From assembly GCA_013214885.1 (NCBI GenBank), contig JABSRS010000153.1, positions 1-7,619 of the forward strand: DNA of 7,619 nt. The letters are read 5' to 3'. The stretch's first letter is position 1. Each line of letters starts with the position of its first letter. The notes beneath the pieces are model-generated. The model saw nothing but the letters and a program-made list of their open reading frames with translations, did no database searches and was not told the origin of the DNA. Origin of the DNA: Gammaproteobacteria bacterium. Its GTDB lineage: Bacteria > Pseudomonadota > Gammaproteobacteria > Enterobacterales > Psychrobiaceae. Position numbers and translations under genes: made by a program. This document shows positions 1 through 6,406 of this stretch, one piece after another.

Positions 1-356
1 GCAACGGCGGCACCATCATCAACATTAGTTCAATTGCCGGACGCAAAACATTTGGCGATCATGCTGCCTACTGCGGCACTAAATTTGCGGTGCATGCTAT
101 TTCAGAAAATGTTCGTGAAGAGGTGGCTGACTCAAATGTCCGGGTGATCACTATTGCCCCTGGCGCAGTTGAAACCGAGTTGTTATCTCATACTACGTCC
201 CAAGAGATTAAAAGCGGCTATCAAGCATGGAAGGATGGTATGGGGGGAGTGATTGCCGCGGATGATATCGCCCGCACCGTGACATTTGCTTACAATCAAC
301 CGCAAAACGTCTGTATTCGTGAAATCGTGGTGGCGCCAACCAGACAGCAACCTTAA
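1..356 (+). CDS. Short-chain dehydrogenase/reductase, 3' part (5' end outside window)
   Basis: This is the C-terminal 117 residues of a classical SDR-fold NAD(P)-dependent oxidoreductase. The first complete codon is at position 3 and the stop is TAA at 354-356. The partial protein begins with the conserved strand NGGTIINISS. The second Ser of that strand is the likely catalytic Ser, and it lies 13 residues before the Tyr of the YCGTK motif (YxxxK catalytic pair). The downstream APGAVETEL stretch matches the SDR 'PG...T' loop that contacts the nicotinamide. The tail (AADDIARTVTFAYNQP, then REIVVAPTRQQ) resembles YdfG-like cytosolic reductases, which reduce small hydroxy-acid or semialdehyde substrates. 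The exact substrate cannot be told, because the Rossmann N-terminus with its cofactor-specificity residues is missing. The GTG at 90 is internal and is not a real start, since the catalytic Ser and Tyr are encoded before it. Confidence 0.93.
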   Translation, partial: NGGTIINISSIAGRKTFGDHAAYCGTKFAVHAISENVREEVADSNVRVITIAPGAVETELLSHTTSQEIKSGYQAWKDGMGGVIAADDIARTVTFAYNQPQNVCIREIVVAPTRQQP

Positions 357-387
357 TCTGCACTTGGTTTGTTCGGTGGCTTTGTTA

Positions 388-416
388 CCAATCAGTAAAA
401 ATCATTTGCTGATTGG
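388..416 (+). other. Hairpin downstream of the SDR gene (possible weak terminator)
   Basis: A perfect 8-bp inverted repeat, CCAATCAG (388-395) and CTGATTGG (409-416), can be extended inward by one G-U and three A-U pairs to a 12-bp stem with a 5-nt loop. It starts 31 nt after the SDR stop codon. No T-tract follows, so it is not a textbook intrinsic terminator. It may mark the 3' end of the SDR transcript or act as a protein-binding site ahead of the next unit. Confidence 0.4.
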
Positions 417-443
417 GTCAATAGTATATCTTGGATAGATCAA

Positions 444-449
444 TATAAT
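444..449 (+). promoter_or_regulatory. Candidate -10 box for the small-peptide/FNT unit
   Basis: A perfect TATAAT lies 37 nt before the ATG of the 33-aa ORF. At a 17-nt spacing I see no good -35 hexamer (only ATAGTA), so either an activator is needed or the box is fortuitous. ATCAA at 439-443 abuts it on the upstream side. Confidence 0.4.
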
Positions 450-486
450 TCTCTTAATTGAAACCACAATAAATTAGAGGATCATC

Positions 487-588
487 ATGATCAAAGGTGC
501 AATAATAATTGCCGCTGTTGCATTAGCCTTAGCAGCATTAATAGTATTCTTAGCTTGTCAGTCACTGTATAGCTTATCCAAATGTTAG
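487..588 (+). CDS. Unannotated 33-aa hydrophobic (single-membrane-segment) peptide
   Basis: This is a short ORF starting with ATG at 487 and stopping with TAG at 586-588. A good Shine-Dalgarno sequence, AGAGG (476-480), sits 6 nt before the ATG. The peptide has Lys3, then about 20 uninterrupted hydrophobic residues (approximately 4-23, rich in Ala, Ile, Leu and Val), and a short polar tail with Cys24, Gln, Ser, Tyr, Lys and a terminal Cys33. This predicts one membrane-spanning segment. The FLAC sequence before Cys24 is only a weak lipobox match (Phe at -3, Leu at -2), so lipidation is doubtful. The ORF ends 28 nt before the start of the truncated formate-channel gene, so the two are probably co-transcribed. 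I do not recognise a family. A regulatory membrane peptide or a type I toxin-like peptide is possible, but nothing here shows either. Confidence 0.55.
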   Translation: MIKGAIIIAAVALALAALIVFLACQSLYSLSKC

Positions 589-616
589 TGGCCAAACCAC
601 CGAAAATGAGATCCCT

Positions 617-1006
617 ATGAACACACCAAGCAATCGATTTAACGCACTGATCCCACAAGCCATGGCTGACAAAGCCGAAGAGGTTGGCGTCGTCAAGGCA
701 ACCAAAGATCCGTTGCAATCCTTTTATTTAGCGATTACAGCAGGGGTCTTTATTTCGATTGCCTTTGTGTTTTATACCACGGTTACTATTGGTGCTGACT
801 CATTGCCTTTTGGACTGGCAAAACTGATTGGCGGGATTGCGTTTAGTGTCGGCCTGATCCTGGTGGTTATTTGTGGCGGTGAGCTTTTTACCACTCCGCA
901 GCTTCTTCAAAACTGGATCGTGGTATATCTTGGCAATATTACCGGCGGCGGCTTTATCGTAGGCATGACGTATTGGACTATTCACCGACGAGCTGCCAAC
1001 ACCTGA
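617..1006 (+). pseudogene. Internally deleted formate/nitrite transporter (FocA-like), 129 aa
   Basis: FNT proteins such as FocA are pentameric inner-membrane channels for formate or nitrite and usually have about 270-290 residues in six membrane segments. This ORF has 129. Residues 1-92 match the normal FocA N-terminus, with KATKDPLQSFYLAITAGVF, segment 1, then GLAKLIGGIAFS and segment 2 up to ELFT. Residues 95-107 (QLLQNWIVVYLGN) match the start of segment 3, which normally follows about 17-20 residues later. Residues 107-125 (ITGGGFIVGMTYW, then TIHRR) match the extreme C-terminal segment 6. Two in-frame internal losses are therefore implied, near nt 887-900 and 932-946. The second removes about 130 residues, including the conserved gating His of the GFEHS-type loop (His209 in E. 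coli FocA). The reading frame is otherwise intact, with a weak SD (TGAG at 607-610). It is most likely a non-functional relic. A three-segment mini-protein that is still made is the alternative. Confidence 0.75.
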
Positions 1007-1056
1007 TAATTGTTATGACCAACGGTGCTGCCTAAGCACATCATTAAATATGGTAT

Positions 1057-1110
1057 ACCCCATAAATTTTAGACGGTTAAATAGCTAATTTTTGTGGGTG
1101 TCTTTTTTTT
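1057..1110 (+). terminator. Intrinsic terminator after the FNT remnant
   Basis: Arm CCCATAAATTTTAG (1059-1072) pairs with CTAATTTTTGTGGG (1085-1098) through 12 of 14 positions, including one G-U, around a 12-nt loop. A run of eight T follows at 1103-1110. It begins 52 nt after the FNT stop codon and closes the left-hand + strand unit. A smaller hairpin (GTGCT 1025-1029, AGCAC 1035-1039) lies between the stop codon and this terminator. Confidence 0.8.
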
Positions 1111-1168
1111 GTGAAGTTAGATAGGAGTATATTGAAAGAATATAAGTGGGATTTTATTTGAAATGCAC

Positions 1169-1202
1169 AAAAAAAATGGTAAACCCGAAGGTTTACCATT
1201 TT
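1169..1202 (-). terminator. Intrinsic terminator of the cold-shock gene
   Basis: A perfect 13-bp stem (1173-1185 with 1190-1202) reads on the - strand as GGTAAACC, loop TTCG, GGTTTACC. This is a C(UUCG)G tetraloop, the exceptionally stable kind. It is followed on the - strand by eight U (A-run 1169-1176). It begins 45 nt after the csp stop codon. In the + direction only four T follow, so termination should be mainly for csp. Confidence 0.92.
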
Positions 1203-1247
1203 ATCATCTCATCTTAGCCTGAATAACAAGCTAAAAGGCATCTAAAA

Positions 1248-1460
1248 TTAGATAGCAACGATGTTGTCAGCTTGAGGACCTTTCTGGCCATCGCTAACTG
1301 TGAATTCTACTTTTTGGCCTTCAATAAGAGTCTTGAAGCCGTCACCTGAGATAGCGCTAAAGTGAGCGAAAACATCTGGACCACCAGAAGCTTGCTCTAG
1401 AAAACCGAAACCTTTAGACTCGTTGAACCACTTAACTGTACCTTGAACTTTGTTAGACAT
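1248..1460 (-). CDS. CspA-family cold-shock protein (RNA/ssDNA chaperone), 70 aa
   Basis: This is a single cold-shock domain of 70 residues, the normal family length. It carries RNP-1 (KGFGFL, residues 16-21) and RNP-2 (VFAHF, residues 30-34), plus the aromatic strand VKWFN (9-13). Such proteins bind single-stranded RNA in the cytoplasm and melt secondary structure, helping translation at low temperature or in other stress. The start is the ATG at 1460, giving [17 protein letters not shown] (TCCT at 1468-1471 on +) sits 7 nt upstream. An in-frame ATG at 1499 would add 13 residues that the family does not have and that lie in the leader, so I reject it. Which paralogue it is (CspA, CspC, CspD or CspE type) cannot be fixed from one copy. 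It is monocistronic, with its own promoter and a tight terminator. Confidence 0.97.
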   Translation of the reverse strand: MSNKVQGTVKWFNESKGFGFLEQASGGPDVFAHFSAISGDGFKTLIEGQKVEFTVSDGQKGPQADNIVAI

Positions 1461-1608
1461 AATAATATCCTGTAATTTTAATAAAAATGTTGCCTTCAAT
1501 AGGCTTGAATAGCGTAAAAACAGACTGAAACTTAAAAACTACAGAGCGCGGTATTATTAATAAAACAACGAAATGGAGAACGTAAACAAAAGGCTTTCTT
1601 TCCTGCTG
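1461..1608 (-). promoter_or_regulatory. Long 5' untranslated leader of the csp gene
   Basis: If transcription starts about 7 nt after the predicted -10 box, the leader is about 148 nt. That is close to the long leaders of cold-induced csp mRNAs, which act as temperature-responsive structures. It is AT-rich with a GC-richer patch near 1541-1551. A small stem (TTCAA 1495-1499, TTGAA 1505-1509) lies about 25 nt ahead of the Shine-Dalgarno. I cannot find a convincing copy of the E. coli cold box, so cold regulation is inferred from leader length only. Confidence 0.5.
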
Positions 1609-1614
1609 AGGTGT

Positions 1615-1653
1615 ACTTTATAGATTTTGAAATATAAGTCAACCCTTGGTTGA
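1615..1653 (-). promoter_or_regulatory. csp promoter with overlapping palindrome
   Basis: Read on the - strand, there is a -35 TTGACT (1637-1642), a 16-nt spacer and TAAAGT (1615-1620). An alternative -10, TATAAA (1617-1622), would leave only a 14-nt spacer. A perfect 6-3-6 inverted repeat, TCAACC (1639-1644) ctt GGTTGA (1648-1653), overlaps the -35 box, placing it where a repressor or other regulator could block polymerase. The promoter call is fair. The operator function is inference. Confidence 0.55.
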
Positions 1654-1741
1654 AAAATAACCACAAAGTGAGAGGCGCACCGTTTTAATCCTATTGTCGG
1701 TCTTTTGGTCCGATAGTGACTGTTCTCACTTGTACTGTGAC

Positions 1742-3331
1742 CTACTTGTACTGCTTAATAAAGTCACTTAATGATAGATCATCACTTGCCTCTAATTCTT
1801 GTTGTTGCAGCAATGATTGGCTAGTTGCTTGTTGTAACTTGGTATTCATTGCATCTGATAAACCACGCGAGATGAAATGACTATGGTGTTTTCTAGCCAG
1901 ATCATTCATCGACGCTATAAATCCATTGCCATTTGTCCCATTAGAATTAGCCTTGCTGATGATACCTGAAGGGGTTAATTCACTATTTTTGACCTTGGCT
2001 ACCTGGGAGGCTAGGGCATCGCTGTAAGAGCTATTGGTGTTTAACAAGGTGCTATTACCGTGTGCTTGATCTAACAAATTGGTAATGTCAGATATCTCGA
2101 CTAACAGCTCGCTTGCCGCATCTATTAAGGCTACTTGCTGAGTATTTTTGGTTAACATCAGCGATGGTCGACGTCCTTCCAATATGACTCTCTGCTGATT
2201 ATGTTCGATCTCTTGCTGTTCCTCAGTCGATAACGCAGGGCTATCGGAGAGTAGACAATAGAGCAAAAAGGCATCGAGAAACTTGATTTGCTGTGCATCG
2301 ATACCGACAGCCAGCAAAGGATTGATATCAAGAATACGAACTTCAATATATTCAACCCCTCGTTCACTAAGAGCCTCTAACGATTTTTCACCAGTGTGAG
2401 GGACTCGCTTGGGACGAATGTCACTGTAATATTCATTTTCTAGCTGGAGGACATTAGCGTTAAGTTGGTGATAACTGCCGTTAACACTGTCCTCGAATTT
2501 TTGATAAGCAGGGTAAGGTGTTGCTATTGCTTGGCTAAGGTCTTCAACATAGCTATCTAGATTGTGATAGCTAATATTTAAATCACACTGAGCCTGACTT
2601 TTATAACCAAGATCACTCATTCTAAGTGAGGTGGCAAAGGGCAATCCTAAGGTATCTTGTTTGATTTTAATTAAAGGTTCGGTTTGTTTTGATCCGATAA
2701 AACTATCGTCGAGTTCAGGCGAGGCACCAAACAAGTATATTAATAACCAAGAGTGGCGTCGGAAGTTCCGCATCAAGGAAAAATAGTGCTGTGATTTAAA
2801 CGACTGTAGGTCGCCTTGATCATTTAATAGTTGTTGGTAATGGGGCCAAAAATCATCGGCCATCGAAAAGTTATAGTGGATGCCAGCAATTGATTGCATG
2901 GCGCGGCCGTATCGTAAGGATAAGCCTTGGCGGTAAACGTGTTTGATTTGACCGATGTTTGAACTGCCGTATTGGGCAATCGGAATGCTGTGCTCGCCCG
3001 CCAATTTACATGGCATGCTAGCAGGCCAGAGGTACTCATCCTTTAAGTGGCGCATGGTAAAGCTATGCAAGTCACTTAGGTAATCGAGGCTATCGTCAAT
3101 ACGCTGAAAAACAGGGGTAATAAATTCTAGCAACGCTTCAGAGTAATCAGTCGTAATACTAGGATGCATTAAAGCGGATCCAAGTGCCTTAGGGTGCTTA
3201 GTTTGTGCTATCGATCCTTGCGGCGTAACCCTTAGGCCTTCTTTTTCAATGCCACGTTGGATCTGAGTTAAATAAGGCAGACATTGTGGGTGTGATAGTT
3301 GCTTTAAACGGATCGGTAATTGATTGGACAA
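1742..3331 (-). CDS. gshA: Glutamate-cysteine ligase (gamma-glutamylcysteine synthetase), 529 aa
   Basis: GshA is the cytoplasmic ATP-dependent enzyme joining L-glutamate to L-cysteine, the first and rate-limiting step of glutathione synthesis. The protein matches the proteobacterial GshA family over its whole length (E. coli about 518 residues). Recognisable blocks are IQRGIEKEGLRV (24-35), SITTDYSEALLEFITP (58-73), GIHYNFS (150-156), YLFGASP (199-205), LENEYYSDIRPKR (297-309), VEYIEVRILDINP (326-338) and RVILEGRRP (381-389). The start is TTG at 3331. AGGA lies 7 nt upstream (3339-3342), an in-frame TAG is four codons upstream, and no ATG or GTG is available in that gap. It follows fghA by 92 nt on the same strand, so it may be the third gene of the formaldehyde/glutathione run or may have its own promoter. 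The extra C-terminal Gln/Leu-rich stretch (about 500-515) is mildly unusual. The protein has normal length and conserved blocks, so it should be active. Confidence 0.97.
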   Translation of the reverse strand: MSNQLPIRLKQLSHPQCLPYLTQIQRGIEKEGLRVTPQGSIAQTKHPKALGSALMHPSITTDYSEALLEFITPVFQRIDDSLDYLSDLHSFTMRHLKDEYLWPASMPCKLAGEHSIPIAQYGSSNIGQIKHVYRQGLSLRYGRAMQSIAGIHYNFSMADDFWPHYQQLLNDQGDLQSFKSQHYFSLMRNFRRHSWLLIYLFGASPELDDSFIGSKQTEPLIKIKQDTLGLPFATSLRMSDLGYKSQAQCDLNISYHNLDSYVEDLSQAIATPYPAYQKFEDSVNGSYHQLNANVLQLENEYYSDIRPKRVPHTGEKSLEALSERGVEYIEVRILDINPLLAVGIDAQQIKFLDAFLLYCLLSDSPALSTEEQQEIEHNQQRVILEGRRPSLMLTKNTQQVALIDAASELLVEISDITNLLDQAHGNSTLLNTNSSYSDALASQVAKVKNSELTPSGIISKANSNGTNGNGFIASMNDLARKHHSHFISRGLSDAMNTKLQQATSQSLLQQQELEASDDLSLSDFIKQYK

Positions 3332-3338
3332 AACATGT

Positions 3339-3342
3339 TCCT
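3339..3342 (-). promoter_or_regulatory. Shine-Dalgarno that sets the TTG start of gshA
   Basis: On the - strand AGGA is 7 nt before TTG (3331) but only 2 nt before an out-of-frame ATG (3334-3336). The spacing favours the TTG, which opens the GshA frame. The ATG would read only ten codons before TAA. Confidence 0.7.
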
Positions 3343-3380
3343 AGTATTGGAGCTAGCGTTTGAAATAGTGTCGGAAATGG

Positions 3381-3410
3381 TGCCGCCGAGGATCTCGACG
3401 GCATTTTTTT
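3381..3410 (+). terminator. Terminator-like hairpin with T-tract, + strand orientation
   Basis: A GC-rich 10-bp stem (3381-3390 with 3394-3403, loop GAT), with one C-A mismatch in + strand RNA, is followed directly by seven T (3404-3410). This is the layout of an intrinsic terminator for + strand transcription, yet both flanking genes (fghA and gshA) run on the - strand. In - strand RNA the mismatch becomes a G-U pair, so the hairpin is slightly more stable there, but it is preceded rather than followed by the U/A tract. It may stop antisense transcripts coming through gshA, or act as a leader hairpin for gshA. Confidence 0.5.
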
Positions 3411-3423
3411 ACTATATGTATTG

Positions 3424-4263
3424 CTATTTTGTGAGATAGCGGGCATGGAACCGCAAATGCTGTTCAATAAAGTTAGCGATAAAGTAGTAGCTGTGATCAT
3501 AGCCTTGGTGAAGGTGCAACTCTAACGGGTAGCCATTGGCTTTAGCTGCAGCTTCAAGGGTTTGAGGCTTGAGCTGCTCGGTTAGAAAATCATCCGCTAA
3601 TCCTTGATCAACCCTTGCCGGTACAAATTGCTTGGCCTGATGCATTAGCACGCTAGCATCATGGTGTTGCCAACTGGCCTGATCTTTACCGAGGTAGGCA
3701 CTAAACGCCTTTTTCCCCCAAGGACAGTTGATTGGATTACTGATTGGGCTAAACGCTGACATTGAACGGTAACGATCTGGGTGTTGCATCGCAATAGTCA
3801 ATGCGCCATGTCCACCCATCGAATGTCCAGCAATCGAACGTTTATCCGACACTGGAAATGTCGACTCGATTAACTGTGGCAGCTCGTTAACGACATAATC
3901 AAGCATTTGATAATGACGATTCCACGGTGCTTGGGTCGCATTAACGTAAAAGCCTGCGCCTTGCCCTAAATCATAGCCATCATCATCAGCGACCCCTGCA
4001 CCACGAGGGCTGGTATCAGGCGCGACAATCGCAATGCCTAATTCAGCCGCTATTCTCAGAGCTCCCGCTTTTTGCATAAAGTTTTGATCGGTGCAGGTTA
4101 ACCCTGACAGCCAATACAATACGGGAACCTTGGTGCCGTTTGATGCTTGTGGCGGCAGGTAGATAGCAAAACGCATGTCGCAGTTGAGCACCTTAGAATG
4201 ATGGCTATATTGTTTATGCCAGCCGCCGTAGCTTTTGTTAATACTTAAATTTTCAATGGTCAT
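3424..4263 (-). CDS. fghA: S-formylglutathione hydrolase, 279 aa
   Basis: This cytoplasmic alpha/beta-hydrolase (esterase D family) splits S-formylglutathione into formate and glutathione, the second step of glutathione-dependent formaldehyde detoxification. The length is typical (about 275-285). Visible features are YWLSGLTCTDQNF (50-62, with the conserved Cys57 near the active site), the oxyanion/cap region APDTSPRG (81-88), and the nucleophile elbow GHSMGG with Ser148. The acid is Asp224 in DQGLADDFL (219-227), and the base is His257 in GYDHSYYFI (254-262). The C-terminus FIEQHLRFHARYL is also characteristic. The ATG at 4263 lies 8 nt after the adhC stop codon and has no clear Shine-Dalgarno, so translation is probably coupled to adhC. 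The formate produced could leave by a formate channel, but the only one in the window is truncated. Confidence 0.97.
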   Translation of the reverse strand: MTIENLSINKSYGGWHKQYSHHSKVLNCDMRFAIYLPPQASNGTKVPVLYWLSGLTCTDQNFMQKAGALRIAAELGIAIVAPDTSPRGAGVADDDGYDLGQGAGFYVNATQAPWNRHYQMLDYVVNELPQLIESTFPVSDKRSIAGHSMGGHGALTIAMQHPDRYRSMSAFSPISNPINCPWGKKAFSAYLGKDQASWQHHDASVLMHQAKQFVPARVDQGLADDFLTEQLKPQTLEAAAKANGYPLELHLHQGYDHSYYFIANFIEQHLRFHARYLTK

Positions 4264-4271
4264 GGTAAGCG

Positions 4272-5426
<1,155 letters not shown>

Positions 5427-5434
5427 TCAATGGT

Positions 5435-5453
5435 AACGCAACGTTGCTGCGTT
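5435..5453. promoter_or_regulatory. Palindrome in the adhC leader / adhC-lysR intergenic region
   Basis: A perfect 10-bp palindrome, GCAACGTTGC (5438-5447), is nested in a wider inverted repeat, AACGCA (5435-5440) and TGCGTT (5448-5453). It lies 30 to 48 nt upstream of the adhC ATG and downstream of the two consensus-like -10 boxes. It could be an operator overlapping the transcription start region or a hairpin in the adhC mRNA leader. It is the only GC-rich patch in an AT-rich spacer, which makes chance less likely. Confidence 0.45.
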
Positions 5454-5460
5454 GTTATTT

Positions 5461-5475
5461 ATTATAGTCATTATA
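5461..5475 (-). promoter_or_regulatory. Tandem -10 boxes for adhC
   Basis: On the - strand two perfect TATAAT hexamers occur 9 bp apart (5470-5475 and 5461-5466). No consensus -35 is found at 15-18 nt upstream of either. That is common for activator-dependent promoters and fits control by the divergent LysR protein. The AT-richness of the spacer means one or both boxes could be fortuitous. Confidence 0.4.
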
Positions 5476-5507
5476 TTTGTTTCTAAATTAATGATAATAT
5501 AGTCATT
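5463..5507. promoter_or_regulatory. Duplicated ATAGTCATT motif, candidate LysR-type regulator sites
   Basis: The 9-bp sequence ATAGTCATT occurs at 5464-5472 and again at 5499-5507, 35 bp apart (about 3.3 helical turns). The first copy lies in TATAGTCATTATA (5463-5475), which has the T-N11-A frame of LysR boxes with TATA arms. The second is part of an imperfect dyad, AATGA (5490-5494) and TCATT (5503-5507). Paired sites in the shared divergent promoter are typical of LysR autoregulation plus target activation. Confidence 0.4.
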
Positions 5508-5539
5508 TGGTAAATCATTTGTACACATAGGTAACAATC

Positions 5540-6406
5540 ATGCAGTGGGAAGGTATTAGTGAATTTGTTTATGTTGCGGAGAACGAAAGTTTTACTAAGG
5601 CGGCAAAAAAAATGGCGATCTCAACTGCACAGGTAAGTCGCCAGATTAGCGCGCTAGAAAAACGTTTAAATATTAAATTGTTTTACCGCACCACCCGTAA
5701 AGTATCCTTGACCGAAGAAGGGCGGGTTTTTTATCAACACTGTCGCAGTGTCTTAGATGGTTTAGATGAAGCTGAACGAGCCATCACTAATCTGCAAAGT
5801 CGACCGCAAGGTAAAGTGAAGCTAACAGCACCCGTAACCTATGGTGAACAACAAATTTTACCGTTAATTAATGATTTCATGCTGGAATATGGCGATGTCG
5901 AAGTGACCGCTTATCTTAGCAATCAACAGGTAGATTTGGTCGAGGAAGGTTATGATCTGGCTATTCGACTGGGAAAGTTAAGTGATTCGACCCTGATGGC
6001 CAAAAAATTGGGCAAAAGAACTAACCACGTTTGTGCGTCACCGGCTTATTTAGCACAATACGGAATTGCCCATTCGCTCTCTGAGCTGGCCAAGCACAGC
6101 TGTTTGTTGGGAACGATTGATTATTGGCGTTTTACCGAAGCGAGCAAGGAAAAGAACCTGCGTGTCTCGGGTAAAGTACGCTATAACAGTGGTTTTGGTT
6201 TAGTGGATGCCGCATTAAAAGGACTGGGGATTGTTCAATTACCCGATTACTATGTCCAACAATATCTAGAGAACGGTCAACTGGTGACATTGCTCGACAA
6301 TTATCGAGTGGCCGATGATGGGATCTGGGCTGTTTATCCCCAAAATCGACATCTTTCACCCAAAATAAGGCTACTAGTGGATTATTTAGCCCAACATTTA
6401 AATTAG
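5540..6406 (+). CDS. LysR-family transcriptional regulator, 288 aa
   Basis: This has a standard LysR architecture. An N-terminal winged helix-turn-helix spans residues 1-60, with FVYVAENESFTKAAKKM, the recognition segment STAQVSRQISALEKRL, and the wing LFYRTTRKVSLTEEG. A linker helix follows (about 65-88), then a periplasmic-binding-protein-like effector domain from about residue 90. The family is usually about 290-310 residues, so it is full length. ATG 5540 follows AGGT with an 8-nt spacer, and the N-terminus MQWEGISEFVYVAE is typical. It diverges from adhC with 134 bp between the start codons. It is therefore the likely regulator of formaldehyde/S-nitrosoglutathione detoxification, and probably of itself. 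The effector is unknown. That it controls adhC is inferred from position and from the repeated motif between the genes. Its TAG stop overlaps the stop of the acylphosphatase gene on the other strand. Confidence 0.95.
   Translation: MQWEGISEFVYVAENESFTKAAKKMAISTAQVSRQISALEKRLNIKLFYRTTRKVSLTEEGRVFYQHCRSVLDGLDEAERAITNLQSRPQGKVKLTAPVTYGEQQILPLINDFMLEYGDVEVTAYLSNQQVDLVEEGYDLAIRLGKLSDSTLMAKKLGKRTNHVCASPAYLAQYGIAHSLSELAKHSCLLGTIDYWRFTEASKEKNLRVSGKVRYNSGFGLVDAALKGLGIVQLPDYYVQQYLENGQLVTLLDNYRVADDGIWAVYPQNRHLSPKIRLLVDYLAQHLN

Noticed and set aside
90..356. GTG at 90 as the start of a separate 88-aa gene
   Set aside because: The frame is open to the window's left edge, and the SDR catalytic Ser and the YxxxK motif are encoded upstream of 90. 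It is an internal codon of a longer gene.
431..443. FNR-like site ahead of the FNT unit (TTGG...ATCAA)
   Set aside because: Only the right half (ATCAA) matches. The left half is degenerate, the spacing is one base short, and the position relative to the -10 box is wrong for activation.
1123..1161. AGGAG followed by a TTG-started 9-codon ORF between the two terminators
   Set aside because: It is too short, has a weak start codon and no further support.
1461..1499. Upstream ATG giving an 83-aa cold-shock protein
   Set aside because: The extra 13 residues do not fit the family. The Shine-Dalgarno AGGA serves the ATG at 1460, and the region belongs to the untranslated leader.
1686..1740. Small hairpins downstream of gshA as its terminator
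   Set aside because: The stems (around 1692-1717 and AGTGA/TCACT at 1715-1730) are short or bulged, and no U-tract follows on the - strand. I could not support a terminator here.
1728..1753. 10-bp direct repeat ACTTGTACTG at the gshA stop codon
   Set aside because: Only two copies are present, 16 bp apart and overlapping the last codons. This is likely a small local duplication without evident function.
3246..3500. 84-codon - strand ORF across the fghA-gshA junction
   Set aside because: It overlaps the coding ends of both fghA and gshA in another frame and its composition resembles no known protein. It is a shadow.
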